The translations under genes and the position numbers were made by a program. From PALSA-894 sp963828625 (GTDB lineage: Bacteria > Pseudomonadota > Alphaproteobacteria > Rhizobiales > Xanthobacteraceae), in NCBI GenBank assembly GCA_963828625.1, contig CAWHEX010000010.1:62001-126000 (forward strand): a stretch of DNA of 64,000 nt. Reading direction: 5' to 3'. How positions within the stretch are numbered: the stretch's first letter is position 1; the number at the start of each line of letters is the position of its first letter. This document shows, in pieces, positions 35,712 through 44,789 of this stretch. Under the pieces are notes generated by a model. The model saw only the letters and a list, made by a program, of their open reading frames with translations. It made no database searches and had not been told where the DNA came from.

Positions 35712-36473
35712 TCACAGAATCTGATCAAGAAACTGCTTGGTTCGCGGATCGCGCGGATTGGTGAAGAATTCCTTCGGCGGGCCGTGCTCGACCAGCACGC
35801 CGCCGTCGGTGAAATAGACCTGATTTGCGACCTCGCGCGCGAAACCCATCTCGTGCGTGACGATCATGCAGGTCATGCCGTCCTCGGCGAGTTCGCGGAT
35901 CGCGACCAGCACGCCCTTCACGGTCTCGGGATCGAGCGCGGCCGTCACTTCGTCGAACAGCATCACGTCCGGGTTCATCGCGAGCGAGCGCGCGATCGCG
36001 ATGCGCTGCTGCTGGCCGCCGGAGAGTTCGCCCGGATAGCTGTCTTCCTTGCCCTGCAGACGGACCTTGGCGATCAGGGCGCGCGCCTGCGCCTCGACCT
36101 CCTTGCGGTCGCGCTTGAGCACATGGACCGGCGCCATCATGACGTTCTCCAGCGCGGTCTTGTGCGGGAACAGATTGTACTGCTGGAACACCATGCCGAC
36201 CTTGCGGCGCAGCGCGAGCTTGTCGAGCTTCGGATCGTTCACCTCCTGCCCTTCGACCGTGATCGAGCCGGAGTTGATCGGCACCAGCGCGTTGACGCAG
36301 CGCAGCAGCGTGGACTTGCCCGAGCCCGACGGGCCGATGATGCAGATCACCTCGCCCTTCATCACATCGAGCGAGATGCCGTTGAGCACGGTCAGCGCCG
36401 CGAACGCCTTGTGCACGTCCTTGAGCGAAACCAGCGGCTGGTCTGGCGTCCAAGTCTTGCTGGAAGTCACCAT
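35712..36473 (-). CDS. Polar amino-acid ABC transporter ATP-binding protein
   Basis: 253 residues, GlnQ/GltL class. Walker A GPSGSGKST, signature ELSGGQQQR, Walker B VMLFDEVTAALDPE, switch VTHEMGFAREVA, and the class-specific MVFQQYNLFPH. The start overlaps the permease stop by one base (TGATG). It is the last gene of a leftward importer operon: binding protein, permease, permease, ATPase. Confidence 0.95.
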   Translation of the reverse strand: MVTSSKTWTPDQPLVSLKDVHKAFAALTVLNGISLDVMKGEVICIIGPSGSGKSTLLRCVNALVPINSGSITVEGQEVNDPKLDKLALRRKVGMVFQQYNLFPHKTALENVMMAPVHVLKRDRKEVEAQARALIAKVRLQGKEDSYPGELSGGQQQRIAIARSLAMNPDVMLFDEVTAALDPETVKGVLVAIRELAEDGMTCMIVTHEMGFAREVANQVYFTDGGVLVEHGPPKEFFTNPRDPRTKQFLDQIL

Positions 36474-37308
36474 CAGCGCACCGCAAACCGCTTTTCGAGC
36501 GCGATGGTCGCGCGCGCGATCGGGTAGCAATAGAGGAAGAACCAGAGCAGCAGATAGAGATACATCGGCACTAGCAGTTCGGTGCGCGCCTCGGCCGAGA
36601 GGATATCGCCGGTCAGCGTCATCGCCTCGCTGACGCCGACCACGGAGGTGAGCGGCGTCGCGACCGTGAGGATCGCGTAGAGGTTCATCCACGGCGGCGT
36701 CATGCGCTTGATGCATTGCGGCAGGATCACCATGCGGAGGGTCTGCCAGCGCGTCATCGCGAGCAACTCGGCGGATTCCCATTGACCGTAGGGGATCGAG
36801 CGCACCGCGCCGCGCACAAGTTCCGACACGTTTGCCATCACAGGAAGCGACAGCCCGATGGTGGACTTGAGCCAGCCCGGCAGCGGGACGATCGTGCCGC
36901 CGATGTTCACCTCGAACGGCAGCAGCAGCATGCAATAGAACAGCAGCACCAGCCACGGCGAGTTGCGGAAGAACTGCGTCGCGAACCACGAGGAGAATCG
37001 CACCGGCGGCAGCAGCGAGATCTGCGCGAGGCCGAGCGCCACGCCGATCGCGGTGCCGATCGCCATCGCCATGAAGCTCATCGCGATGTTGAGCGCGAAC
37101 CCCTGAGCGAGCAGCGGCGTCCATTTCAGGATGGTGGCGATAATGCCGGGCTGGTCGTTCGCTGCAGCCTGCGCTTCGCCGATGCCGACTGCCACAAGCA
37201 AGCGCCGACGACGAGAATCACGCCATGCCAGATGGTGAAGCGGAACGGCTCGGCCGCGCCGATGCGGAACGGCTTCAGCACGGCCATGTCGGTGCGGTTC
37301 GCGATCAT
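36473..37308 (-). CDS. Amino-acid ABC permease, second subunit, one frameshift
   Basis: About 277 residues, His/Glu/Gln transporter permease family. The N-terminus (MIANRTDMAVLKPFRIGAAE..., first helix HGVILVVGACL) starts at 37308 with an ATGA overlap with the first permease. The remaining sequence (VAVGIGEAQAAAND, FFRNSPWLVLLFY, the EAA loop ESAELLAMTRWQTLRMVILPQ) is in another frame. The shift near 37199-37205 needs one missing base. The overlap with its partner gene shows that the N-terminal piece belongs to it. Confidence 0.85.
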
Positions 37309-38063
37309 GCCGGCATGTATCCCGGAATGCGCAGCGCGCGCTCCCAGCGGCCCATCACCCAGACGAGGACGCCGACCAGCGACACGTAGGCGATGAGCAG
37401 CACGTTCATCATTTCCGGAACGTTCAACTCATCCGACCAGATCTGGTTCGCCACGTAGAGCATTTCCGGCACCGCGATCGCGTAGGCGATGGTGGTGGTC
37501 TTGATCAGGTTGACCAGATTGTTGTTGAGCGCCGGCAGGCTGATGCGGAACGCGAGCGGCAGGATCACGTAGGCATAGGACTTGAGCCGCGAATAGCCGA
37601 GGCTTTCGGCCGCCTCCATCGTCTCGCGCGGCACCGCCTCGATGCCGGCGCGGAAGATCTCGACGTTGAACGCACCGGCATAGAAGGACAGGCAGATCGC
37701 CGCCCAGGTGAAGTTCGACACCAGCGGCACCGACATGCCGGTGCCGGTCGAGACCTTCAGGTACGAACCGAGCGCGAAATAGAAGAAATAGAGCTGCACC
37801 AGTGGCGGCGTGTTGCGGAAGAACTGGATGTAGCCCTGCGTGATGAGCCGCAGCACGCGCAGCTTCGACCCTTGTATCCACGCGCCGACCACGCCGATGA
37901 GCACGCTCGCGACGAGGCACACCGCCATCAGGCGGACCGATGTCAGGAAGCCGTTGAAGAAGCGCGCACGGTCGAAGTTGTCGTAGAAAATCGTAAGCTT
38001 GATGCCGGATGTCTCATGGAGCACCCGGAACCAGTCCCAGAGCGGTTGGAAATCAAGCGCCAC
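37305..38063 (-). CDS. Amino-acid ABC permease, first subunit
   Basis: 252 residues with about five to six helices. The family segment QFFRNTPPLVQLYFFYFALG and the EAA loop AAESLGYSRLKSYAYVILPLAFR are clear. It pairs with the following permease in an importer for polar or acidic amino acids (GltJK-like). It starts 88 bp after the binding-protein gene, and the gap holds a double-hairpin repeat. Confidence 0.94.
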   Translation of the reverse strand: MALDFQPLWDWFRVLHETSGIKLTIFYDNFDRARFFNGFLTSVRLMAVCLVASVLIGVVGAWIQGSKLRVLRLITQGYIQFFRNTPPLVQLYFFYFALGSYLKVSTGTGMSVPLVSNFTWAAICLSFYAGAFNVEIFRAGIEAVPRETMEAAESLGYSRLKSYAYVILPLAFRISLPALNNNLVNLIKTTTIAYAIAVPEMLYVANQIWSDELNVPEMMNVLLIAYVSLVGVLVWVMGRWERALRIPGYMPA

Positions 38064-38065
38064 AG

Positions 38066-38135
38066 CGTCATCGCCCGCAAAGGCGGGCGATCCAGCAGGC
38101 GTTCACCGGATGCCCCGCTTTCGCGGGGCGTGACG
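38066..38135. repeat. REP-like double hairpin
   Basis: Two GC-rich hairpins in a row: CGCCCGC-AAAG-GCGGGCG (38072-38089) and GCCCCGC-TTTC-GCGGGGC (38112-38129), bounded by GTCA on the left and TGAC on the right. This layout matches a repeat family I know from Bradyrhizobium and Rhodopseudomonas intergenic regions. It sits between the binding-protein and permease genes, where it could lower read-through into the permeases. Confidence 0.75.
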
Positions 38136-38150
38136 CGTGGTGCATCGGGC

Positions 38151-38975
38151 TTACGACCCCTTCTTTGAATACTGCTCGTGCATCTTCTTCAGGTAGGCCG
38201 ACGCCGGGATATTCCACTTCTTCTCAAGTTCGATCAGCTTGCCGGTGCGGTGCATGTCCTCGAGCGCCTGCACCATGAATTTGCCCCACGCGCCTTCGCG
38301 CTCCGGCAGCGGCACCGCGAGACCCCATGGCTCCTCCATGATGGTCGGCAGCGTCATTTCGAAGCCCGCCGACCACTTCGGATCGGCGAGACGCTCCGCG
38401 AAGGCCGTATCGTCATAGACCCAGCCGATGCAGTTGCCCTGCTGCAATGCGACCTCGGCCTCGGTCTGCCCCTTGAAGGCCACGAAATCCGCGCCGTATT
38501 TCTCGGCCACCGGCTTGTTGTACCAGGCGCCCTGGATGCCGCAGACCTTCTGGTCTTTCAGCTGCTCCCAGGTCTTCAGGTTGGCCTTCTTATTGGCGAG
38601 CACGTTGACGCCCGAGGCGTAATACAGCGGCTCGATGATGCCGACGACCTGCCGGCGGTCCGGCTTGTCGTTCATGGTGGCGATCATCAGATCGATCTTG
38701 CCCTGCTGCAGGAACTGCATGCGATTGGACGAGACGACCGGCTCGAGCTCCAGCTTCACGCCGAGCTTGGCGGCGATTTCGCGCGCGATGTCCGGCTCGA
38801 AGCCGACGATTGCGCCCGACGGGTCGCGGAAGCCGAACGGCTTGTAGTCGGCCTTCGAGCCGACCACGAGTACGCCGCGCTGCTTGATCTTCTCGAGCGT
38901 CTGCGCGGCGGCGGGCGCGGCAGCAAGCGCGAAGCCCAGAGCGGCGGCGGCCGCGGACAGAAGCAATTTGTGCAT
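38151..38975 (-). CDS. Amino-acid ABC substrate-binding protein
   Basis: 274 residues, family 3 periplasmic binding protein. Signal peptide MHKLLLSAAAAALGFALAAA...AAAQ, then GVLVVGSKADYKPFGFRDPSG and VGFEPDIAREIAAKLGVKLE, the typical first lobe, and MNDKPDRR(Q) in the second. Closest in style to glutamate/aspartate GltI proteins. First gene of the importer operon, separated from the permeases by the double hairpin, so it is probably made in excess. Confidence 0.93.
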   Translation of the reverse strand: MHKLLLSAAAAALGFALAAAPAAAQTLEKIKQRGVLVVGSKADYKPFGFRDPSGAIVGFEPDIAREIAAKLGVKLELEPVVSSNRMQFLQQGKIDLMIATMNDKPDRRQVVGIIEPLYYASGVNVLANKKANLKTWEQLKDQKVCGIQGAWYNKPVAEKYGADFVAFKGQTEAEVALQQGNCIGWVYDDTAFAERLADPKWSAGFEMTLPTIMEEPWGLAVPLPEREGAWGKFMVQALEDMHRTGKLIELEKKWNIPASAYLKKMHEQYSKKGS

Positions 38976-39050
38976 GATCGTCCTCTTCGGGTGAGATGGC
39001 TGGCGGAAAGACTATCGAAGATGCACGGGGCGTGCCAGCCGCCCGGCCTG

Positions 39051-39069
39051 CAGCCTCAGGGTGAGGCTG
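39051..39069. other. Hairpin after the HpcH aldolase gene
   Basis: Perfect 8-bp repeat CAGCCTCA / TGAGGCTG with a three-base loop, 2 bp past the aldolase stop. No T-run follows on the operon side. A weak terminator or RNA-end stabiliser between the catabolic operon and the amino-acid importer. Confidence 0.5.
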
Positions 39070-39071
39070 GA

Positions 39072-39857
39072 TCAGGTCTCCAGCGCCCTCACCTGCTTCG
39101 CCTGCGCGGTCGCGGCGTTGAGCAGGAAGCCGAGATCGGTACCGGTCGAGACGTAGCGCGCACCCATCTTGACGAATTCGGCGGTGAGCTTCGGCTTTCC
39201 CGCGAGCCCGCCGACACCGACGTGCTTGCCGTGCTTCTTGGCCGCCGCGATCGCGCGCTTGTAGGCGTCGTGCACCTTCGGGTTTTCGTAGTCGCCCGGA
39301 ATGCCCATGTCGGCGGTGAGATCGTTGGTGCCGAACAGCGCCATGTCGACGCCCTCGACGGCGAAGATCTCCTCCGCGCGGTCGATCGCCTCCGCACTCT
39401 CGAACTGCACGACCACCATCGTGGCGTCGTTGACCGCCGTATAAAGCTCGCGCGTCGGCACGGTGCGGTACTGAAGTTGCGCGAGCACGCTCGCAAAGCC
39501 GCGCTCGCCCTGCGGGGGGTATTTCGTGGCGCGCACGATCTCGCGCGCCTGTTCGGCATTGCGCACATCCGGCGCGATGATGCCTAGCGCGCCGCCGTCG
39601 AGCACGCGCTGGATCAGCGCGACCTGCGCGACGCGCACCAGCGGCGCGATCCCGCAGGTCAGCGCCGCGCAGCAGATCTGGCTCGTCGTCTCCAGCGAGA
39701 GCGAGGAATGCTCCAGATCGATGTAGAGCGAGTCGAAGCCCGCGGTCGCGGCGACCTGCGCGATCTCGACCGAGCGCGAGAGGCGCACCGTGAACGAGGA
39801 TGCGACCTCGCCGCGTGCGAGGCGCTCTTTCAGGCTGTTGCGAACGGTTTCGGTCAT
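39072..39857 (-). CDS. HpcH/HpaI family aldolase
   Basis: 261 residues, class II (metal-dependent) TIM-barrel aldolase. Visible: FDSLYIDLEHSSLS, the region PPQGERGFA, the metal ligand Glu in VVVQFESAEAI and the Asp in FGTNDLTADMG. Family members cleave 4-hydroxy-2-oxo acids to pyruvate plus an aldehyde at the end of aromatic meta-cleavage routes, or citramalyl/malyl-type substrates. Last of three genes (GST, metallo-hydrolase, aldolase) coupled by four-base overlaps. Confidence 0.92.
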   Translation of the reverse strand: MTETVRNSLKERLARGEVASSFTVRLSRSVEIAQVAATAGFDSLYIDLEHSSLSLETTSQICCAALTCGIAPLVRVAQVALIQRVLDGGALGIIAPDVRNAEQAREIVRATKYPPQGERGFASVLAQLQYRTVPTRELYTAVNDATMVVVQFESAEAIDRAEEIFAVEGVDMALFGTNDLTADMGIPGDYENPKVHDAYKRAIAAAKKHGKHVGVGGLAGKPKLTAEFVKMGARYVSTGTDLGFLLNAATAQAKQVRALET

Positions 39858-40747
39858 GTGGCTGGCTCGAAGGAATAGCCGTCACCCTGACGGCGGACAT
39901 AACCACAATAGGGCGCGCCTAGATGCATCGGCATCAACAGCGCGCCGCGTTCGCAGGCGCGTTTCAGCCCGGCGGCGCGCGACTCGCGCGCCTTGTCGGG
40001 CCACAGCACATAACGGTCGTTCCAGTCCGGGCGCACGATCTGGATCGCGTTGTGCAGGATGTCGGCGCAGAACAGGCCTTCCTCGCCGCGCGAGCGCAGG
40101 CGGAACGACAGCATGCCGGGCGCGTGGCCGGGCACGGGCTCGGGCGCAAGGCAGCCCGCGACTTCGCTCTTGCCATCCATGAAGTCGACGAGACCCGCCT
40201 CGACGATCGGCAGCACGCTGTCGGTCCACGAGCCCTGATTAACGTCCGTGTCGCCCTTGTCGTAGACGTCCTGCCAGTAGTCGAACTCGTCCTTCGGAAA
40301 GAGGTAGCGCGCCTTGGTGAAGGTCGGCGCCCACTTGCCGTCCTTCTCGGTGGTGTTCCAGCCGACGTGGTCGGTGTGCATGTGGGTCAGCACCACATGC
40401 GTCACCTGATCGGCGCCAGCGCCGATGGATTCGAGCCACGGCATCACCAGCGTGTTGAGCCGGTCCATGCGCGCCGCAGCGGTGCGCACCTTGCGGTTTC
40501 CGACGCCGGTGTCGATCACGATGACATTGCCGCCGGCCTGCACGACCCAGAGCTGGATCGTGACAATCAGCCGGTCGATGTTCGGCGCATAGTGGTTCGG
40601 CGCGAGCCAGCCTGCGTTCGCCTTGAGCACGGCGTCACGCTCGGCCTTCGGGACCTCCGGATAGAGGAAATCCGGCGCATGCGTCGGCCCGGAATACTCG
40701 ACCACGCCGGTGATACGCGCGTCGCCGATCGTGTGTTGATGGATCAT
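39854..40747 (-). CDS. Metallo-beta-lactamase fold hydrolase
   Basis: 297 residues from the ATG overlapping the GST stop. The zinc motif HxHxDH is in VVLTHMHTDHVGW; further ligands are the His in PVPGHAPGMLSF, the Asp in LFCADILHN and the late His in MPMHLGAPYCG. No signal peptide. It resembles cytosolic MBL esterases or lactonases. Flanked by GST and an aldolase, it may open a lactone or ester in the same pathway. Confidence 0.9.
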   Translation of the reverse strand: MIHQHTIGDARITGVVEYSGPTHAPDFLYPEVPKAERDAVLKANAGWLAPNHYAPNIDRLIVTIQLWVVQAGGNVIVIDTGVGNRKVRTAAARMDRLNTLVMPWLESIGAGADQVTHVVLTHMHTDHVGWNTTEKDGKWAPTFTKARYLFPKDEFDYWQDVYDKGDTDVNQGSWTDSVLPIVEAGLVDFMDGKSEVAGCLAPEPVPGHAPGMLSFRLRSRGEEGLFCADILHNAIQIVRPDWNDRYVLWPDKARESRAAGLKRACERGALLMPMHLGAPYCGYVRRQGDGYSFEPAT

Positions 40748-41373
40748 GGCTCGTCCACCGGCTCGGTCGCCTTGACCGACGGCCGCGCCGTGAACGACTC
40801 GTACCACCGGGCGAGCCGCGGATGCCCATTCCGCCAAGCAAGCTCGGGAAAACGAAAATCGATGTATCCGAGCGCGGCGCCGATCCCGACGTGGCCGATC
40901 GAGAAACGGGACGCCGCGAGCGCCTCCGCGTCTTCTTCCAGCGCGTCGACCGAGACGTTGGTCTTCAGCCGCCATGCCTGCATGTGCTTGATCGACTGAC
41001 TGCCGGCCGGGCGCAGCACCTCGCCGCGCCACATCAGCATGGTGTCGAGCATGCCGTCGCCGAGCGCGTGACGGCGCAGCGCGACCAGCCGCTCGGGCCA
41101 GTTCACGGGAAACAGCTTCTCGCCGCCGTGCAGTGTGTCGAAATATTCGCAGATCACGATCGAGTCGTAGATCACGGTGCCGTCCGCGAGCACCAGAGTC
41201 GGCAGCCGGCTCTGCGGATTCTGCTTCATCAGTTCGGTGTGCGGCTCGGCGGCCGCGACCACCGTGCGTACCGTGTCGATCCGGTCCGCGATGCCCGCCT
41301 CGTGCGCCGCGATCAGCACCTTGCGCACGTAAGGCGAACGCGGCGACCAATGCAGCAGCATTTTGTCCGGCAT
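40744..41373 (-). CDS. Glutathione S-transferase family protein
   Basis: 209 residues from the ATG at 41373, which has GGGAGG about eight bases ahead; an upstream extension is unlikely. Thioredoxin-like N-terminal domain with LLHWSPRSPYVRKV (the Ser/Arg around residues 9-12 as likely catalytic site), cis-Pro in SRLPTLVLADG and the DSIVICEYFD glutathione contact, then an all-helical C-domain. Maleylacetoacetate-isomerase-like and detoxification GSTs share this form. First gene of the GST-MBL-HpcH unit, divergent from the CoA-transferase genes. Confidence 0.9.
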   Translation of the reverse strand: MPDKMLLHWSPRSPYVRKVLIAAHEAGIADRIDTVRTVVAAAEPHTELMKQNPQSRLPTLVLADGTVIYDSIVICEYFDTLHGGEKLFPVNWPERLVALRRHALGDGMLDTMLMWRGEVLRPAGSQSIKHMQAWRLKTNVSVDALEEDAEALAASRFSIGHVGIGAALGYIDFRFPELAWRNGHPRLARWYESFTARPSVKATEPVDEP

Positions 41374-41421
41374 TCCGCTTCCTCCCAGCGCAAGCTTCCC
41401 ACCAAACGCCGCGGCTGCAAA

Positions 41422-41451
41422 GTCATGGCGCCATCCCGCTTTCGTCATGGC
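41422..41451. promoter_or_regulatory. Direct repeat in the GST / CoA-transferase divergent region
   Basis: GTCATGGC occurs at 41422-41429 and again at 41444-41451, exactly 22 bp (two helical turns) apart, in the 125-bp gap between divergent operons. Such spacing is compatible with a regulator bound on one DNA face. The match is short, so chance is possible. Confidence 0.3.
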
Positions 41452-41498
41452 CCGCTGCGGCGTCCGGTGTTAGGACTCGGCAAAGCACAGGGACGGGA

Positions 41499-42167
41499 AT
41501 GCCGATCGACAAGCGCGTGAACTCGACCGCGGAGGCACTTGAAGGTGTCTCGGACGGCGCAACGGTCTTCATCACCGGCTTCGGCGGGGCCGGATTTCCC
41601 AACGAGCTCATTCGCGCATTGCGCGACAAGGGGCCGAAGAACCTCACGCTGGTGGTGAACTCGGCGACGCACCGCTATTCGCTCACCCATGAGCTGATCG
41701 CCAACGATCAGGTGCGCAAGGTGATCTGCACGGCCGCGCGCGGGCATGACAAGGAACCCTCCCCGTTCGAGACGCGCTGGATGGCCGGCAAGATCGAACT
41801 CGAGATGGTGCCGCAGGGCTCGTTCACCGAGCGCATTCGTGCGGGGGGCGCGGGCATCCCGGCGTTCTACACGCCGGTCGGCTTCGGCACCGAACTGGTC
41901 CAGGGCAAGGAAATACGCCGCTTCGGCGACCGCGACTACGTGATGGAAACCGCGATCGCAGGCGATCTCGCGCTGGTGCGCGCCGACACGGCGGACCGCG
42001 CCGGCAATCTGGTGTTCAACTACGCGCAGATGAATTTCGGGCCCGTGATGGCGACCGCCGCCAAGCTCGCCGTCGCGGAGGTGCGCACCGTGTCGGACGA
42101 GTTGCTGCCGCGCGAGCGCATCCAGTTGCCCGGCATCTATGTGGATCGCGTGGTGGCCGTGTCATGA
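41499..42167 (+). CDS. 3-oxoacid CoA-transferase, subunit A
   Basis: 222 residues from the ATG at 41499 (GGGA in front). Class I CoA-transferase alpha subunit: DGATVFITGFGGAGFPNELI with the glycine-rich signature, GSFTERIRAGGAGIPAFYTPVGFGTE and GRDGN-like DTADRAGNLVFN. PcaI/SCOT-type enzymes transfer CoA from succinyl-CoA to 3-oxoadipate or acetoacetate. The next gene, overlapping by four bases, is subunit B. Confidence 0.94.
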   Translation: MPIDKRVNSTAEALEGVSDGATVFITGFGGAGFPNELIRALRDKGPKNLTLVVNSATHRYSLTHELIANDQVRKVICTAARGHDKEPSPFETRWMAGKIELEMVPQGSFTERIRAGGAGIPAFYTPVGFGTELVQGKEIRRFGDRDYVMETAIAGDLALVRADTADRAGNLVFNYAQMNFGPVMATAAKLAVAEVRTVSDELLPRERIQLPGIYVDRVVAVS

Positions 42168-42844
42168 GCGCGCTCAACCGCCTGCAAATTACCTGGCGCG
42201 CCGCGCAGGACATCGAGGACGGACAGGTCGTCAACCTCGGCATCGGCCTGCCGGTGCATTGCTCCGACTACCTGCGGCCGGAGCTGGACGTGATCCTCCA
42301 GTCGGAGAACGGCGTCATCGGCGTCGGCCCGCTCGCCTCCAAGGAAAAGGCCGACCCCGATCTGGTCGATGCGGGCTCGCGGCGCATCACGCTGCGGCCG
42401 GGCGCCTCGATCGTCGACTCGTCATGGTCGTTCGCGATGATCCGCGGCGGGCACATCGACGTGACGATCCTCGGTGCGTTCGAGGTGGCGGCGAACGGCG
42501 ATCTCGCGAACTGGGACATGCGCGTGCCGAACCGCGGCCCGCTCGTCGGCGGCGCGATGGACCTTGCTGCGTGTGCGCGCGAGGTGCGCGTCATCATGGA
42601 GCATGTGACGCGCAAAGGCGCGCCGCGCCTGCTGGAGAAATGCGCATTGCCCCTCACGGCGGTGAAATGCGTCACGCGCGTCTATACCGACCTGGCGGTG
42701 GTCGATGTGGCGCCGACGGGCTTCGTGGTGCGCGAGATGGTCGAGATCAGCCGCGACGAGTTGCAGGGCAAGACCGGCGCGCCGCTCACGTTCGCGCCGG
42801 ACTGCAAGACGCTGACCGCCCCGCCGATCGCGCTGCCGGATTGA
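42164..42844 (+). CDS. 3-oxoacid CoA-transferase, subunit B
   Basis: 226 residues. The catalytic glutamate lies in the family motif SENGVIGVGP (class I signature SENG). IVNLGIGLP-like VVNLGIGLPVHC and GGHIDVTILGAFEV are also typical. It forms the active enzyme with subunit A. In operon with the following alpha/beta hydrolase, reminiscent of pcaI-pcaJ-pcaD, which would suggest beta-ketoadipate-like chemistry; this is inference. Confidence 0.94.
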   Translation: MSALNRLQITWRAAQDIEDGQVVNLGIGLPVHCSDYLRPELDVILQSENGVIGVGPLASKEKADPDLVDAGSRRITLRPGASIVDSSWSFAMIRGGHIDVTILGAFEVAANGDLANWDMRVPNRGPLVGGAMDLAACAREVRVIMEHVTRKGAPRLLEKCALPLTAVKCVTRVYTDLAVVDVAPTGFVVREMVEISRDELQGKTGAPLTFAPDCKTLTAPPIALPD

Positions 42845-42849
42845 GCGCC

Positions 42850-43638
42850 ATGAACTTCATCGAGGCGAACGGCGTCTCGCTGCGCTACGTGGTCGAGGGC
42901 ATCGGCAAACCCATCGTGCTGATCCACGAGATGGGCGGCACGCTGGAAAGCTGGGGTCTCGTCGCGCCGCTGCTCGCGAGCCATCGCCGCGTGGTGCGCT
43001 ACGACACGCGCGGTGCGGGCTTCTCGGAAAAGATCCGCGGGCCGCTGACCATCGACACGATGACGGACGACCTGATCGCGCTGCTCGACGGCCTCGGCAT
43101 CACGGAGAAGATTGCGCTCGCCGGCACGGCGGTCGGCGGTGCGATCGCGCTGCATACGGCGTTCCGCCATCCGGAGCGCGTGAGCGCCGCCATCGTGACA
43201 AGCCCCGCGACGTCGATCCCGCCCGCGAACCGCGAGGCCGTGCTGGCGCGCGTCGCGAAGTTCGAGGCCGAAGGCGTGCGCATCGCCGCCGATGAAACCG
43301 CCGCGAACGGCTATCCGGAGGAACTGCGCACCGACCGTGCGCGCTTCGAGGGCTTTCGCGCGCGCTGGCTCGCGAACGACCCGGGGAGCTTCGGCGCAAT
43401 CTACCGGATGCTCGCCAACATGGACCTTGGGCCGGAGCTGCCGCAGATCAAATGTCCGGTGCTGGCGATCGGCGGCGAGTTCGACCGCGGCCGTCCGCCG
43501 GCGCGCGTCGAGCCGATCGCGAAGGCAATCCCGGGCGCGCAGTTCAAGGTGCTGCCGGTCGGCCACTACGCGGGCCTGCAGAAGCCGGAGTTGATCGCGC
43601 GCGAGATCGACGCGTTTCTGGATAAGGCGGGCGCCTAG
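42850..43638 (+). CDS. Alpha/beta hydrolase-fold protein with Ala at the nucleophile position
   Basis: 262 residues, similar in layout to 3-oxoadipate enol-lactonase. Oxyanion loop VLIHEMGGTLESW, then YDTRGAGFSE, and the nucleophile elbow reads AGTAVGGA: Ala94 stands where Ser is expected (G-x-S-x-G). The acid (GGEFDRG) and the base His (VGHYAGLQKP) are still present. The codon is GCG, so a single base change would not give a standard Ser codon of the TCN type except TCG via one change. Proteins such as RutD also show Ala here, so the protein may still be active. Its stop overlaps convergent thiolase by four bases. Confidence 0.88.
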   Translation: MNFIEANGVSLRYVVEGIGKPIVLIHEMGGTLESWGLVAPLLASHRRVVRYDTRGAGFSEKIRGPLTIDTMTDDLIALLDGLGITEKIALAGTAVGGAIALHTAFRHPERVSAAIVTSPATSIPPANREAVLARVAKFEAEGVRIAADETAANGYPEELRTDRARFEGFRARWLANDPGSFGAIYRMLANMDLGPELPQIKCPVLAIGGEFDRGRPPARVEPIAKAIPGAQFKVLPVGHYAGLQKPELIAREIDAFLDKAGA

Positions 43639-44789
43639 ACCGTCGCTGCCGTCCCCAGGATCACGCTCGCCTGCGCCGAGAGCACGCCGCCATTGCCGTG
43701 CACCATCGCGACATCGTGCTTCTTCGCCTGCCGCGCGCCGCATTCGCCGCGCAACTGGCGCACGCCCTCGATCAGGATGAGCAGCCCGTACATGCCGGGA
43801 TGGCAATAGGAGAGCCCGCCGCCCGCCGTGTTCACCGGCAGGCCGCCGCCCGGCGCGATGTTGCCGTTCGACACGAACGCACCGCCCTCGCCTTTCTTGC
43901 AAAAGCCGAGGTCCTCCAGAAACAGGATCGTGTTGATGGTGAACGCGTCGTACAGCTCGACGACATCGACATCCTTCGCCGACAGCTTCGCCATCTTGTA
44001 GGCGGCCTGCCCGCTTCGCGCGCGCCGGTGACGGTGAGGTCCGGCATCGACGAGATGTTCATGTGCGTGACGCCGTGACCGCAGCCGAGCACGTAGGCCG
44101 GCGCCTTCTTCAGCGATCTTCGCACGTGCGGCGGACACCATCACGACCGCGCCGCCGCCGTCGGTGACGAGGCAGCAGTCGCGCACCGTGAACGGATACG
44201 AGATCATGCGCGCCTTGAGCACGTCCGCGACGGTGAGATCCTTCTTCTCCCACGCCACCGGATTGAGCTGCGCCCACTTGCGCGCCGCGACCGCGACTTC
44301 GGCAAGCTGCTCGCGCGTCGTGCCGAACTGGTGCATGTGGCGCGCGGCCGCGAGCGCATAGGCGCTCGCCGGCAGGAACGGCTTGAACGGCGTCTCGTAC
44401 GGATTGATCTCGCGCTGCGAGGCCTGCTTGCGGCCGACGCTGCGCTGCGTCGAGCCGTAGGCGATCACCGCGACATTACACAGGCCTGCCTCGATGGCGG
44501 CAGCCGCCTGCGCGACATGAAACTCGAACGACGAGCCGCCGGTCATCGAGGAGCCGATGAATTTCGGCGCGATGCCGAGATATTCGATCAGCGAGACGAT
44601 CGACATGCGCTGCTGCGTCATGGCGCAGAACAGGCCGTCGACGTCCTTCAGCGTCAGGCCGCAATCGGCCAGGGCGCGCTGGATGCCCTGCGCGCACAGG
44701 TCCATCGGGCTCATTTCGGCCGCGACCTGGCCGAGATCGGATTCGGCAACCCCGACGATCGCCGCTGCGCCGCGCTTGAGGTTTTCCAT
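43635..44789 (-). CDS. Thiolase / lipid-transfer (SCP-x type) acetyl-CoA acetyltransferase, two compensating frameshifts
   Basis: About 384 residues from the ATG at 44789. Clear thiolase-like parts: IVGVAESDLG, SFEFHVAQAAAAIEAGLCNVAVI, DCCLVTDGGGAVVM and the His of SYCHPGMYGL. Between about 44104 and 44016 the reading frame is displaced: one extra base at 44101-44106, one missing near 44013-44017. Read correctly, the segment becomes APAYVLGCGHGVTHMNISS, which fits. The SCP-x type often works with a DUF35 OB-fold partner, which is the gene directly upstream (overlap one base). Confidence 0.85.
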   Translation of the reverse strand: MENLKRGAAAIVGVAESDLGQVAAEMSPMDLCAQGIQRALADCGLTLKDVDGLFCAMTQQRMSIVSLIEYLGIAPKFIGSSMTGGSSFEFHVAQAAAAIEAGLCNVAVIAYGSTQRSVGRKQASQREINPYETPFKPFLPASAYALAAARHMHQFGTTREQLAEVAVAARKWAQLNPVAWEKKDLTVADVLKARMISYPFTVRDCCLVTDGGGAVVMVSAARAKIAEEGAGLRARLRSRRHAHEHLVDAGPHRHRRARSGQAAYKMAKLSAKDVDVVELYDAFTINTILFLEDLGFCKKGEGGAFVSNGNIAPGGGLPVNTAGGGLSYCHPGMYGLLILIEGVRQLRGECGARQAKKHDVAMVHGNGGVLSAQASVILGTAATV

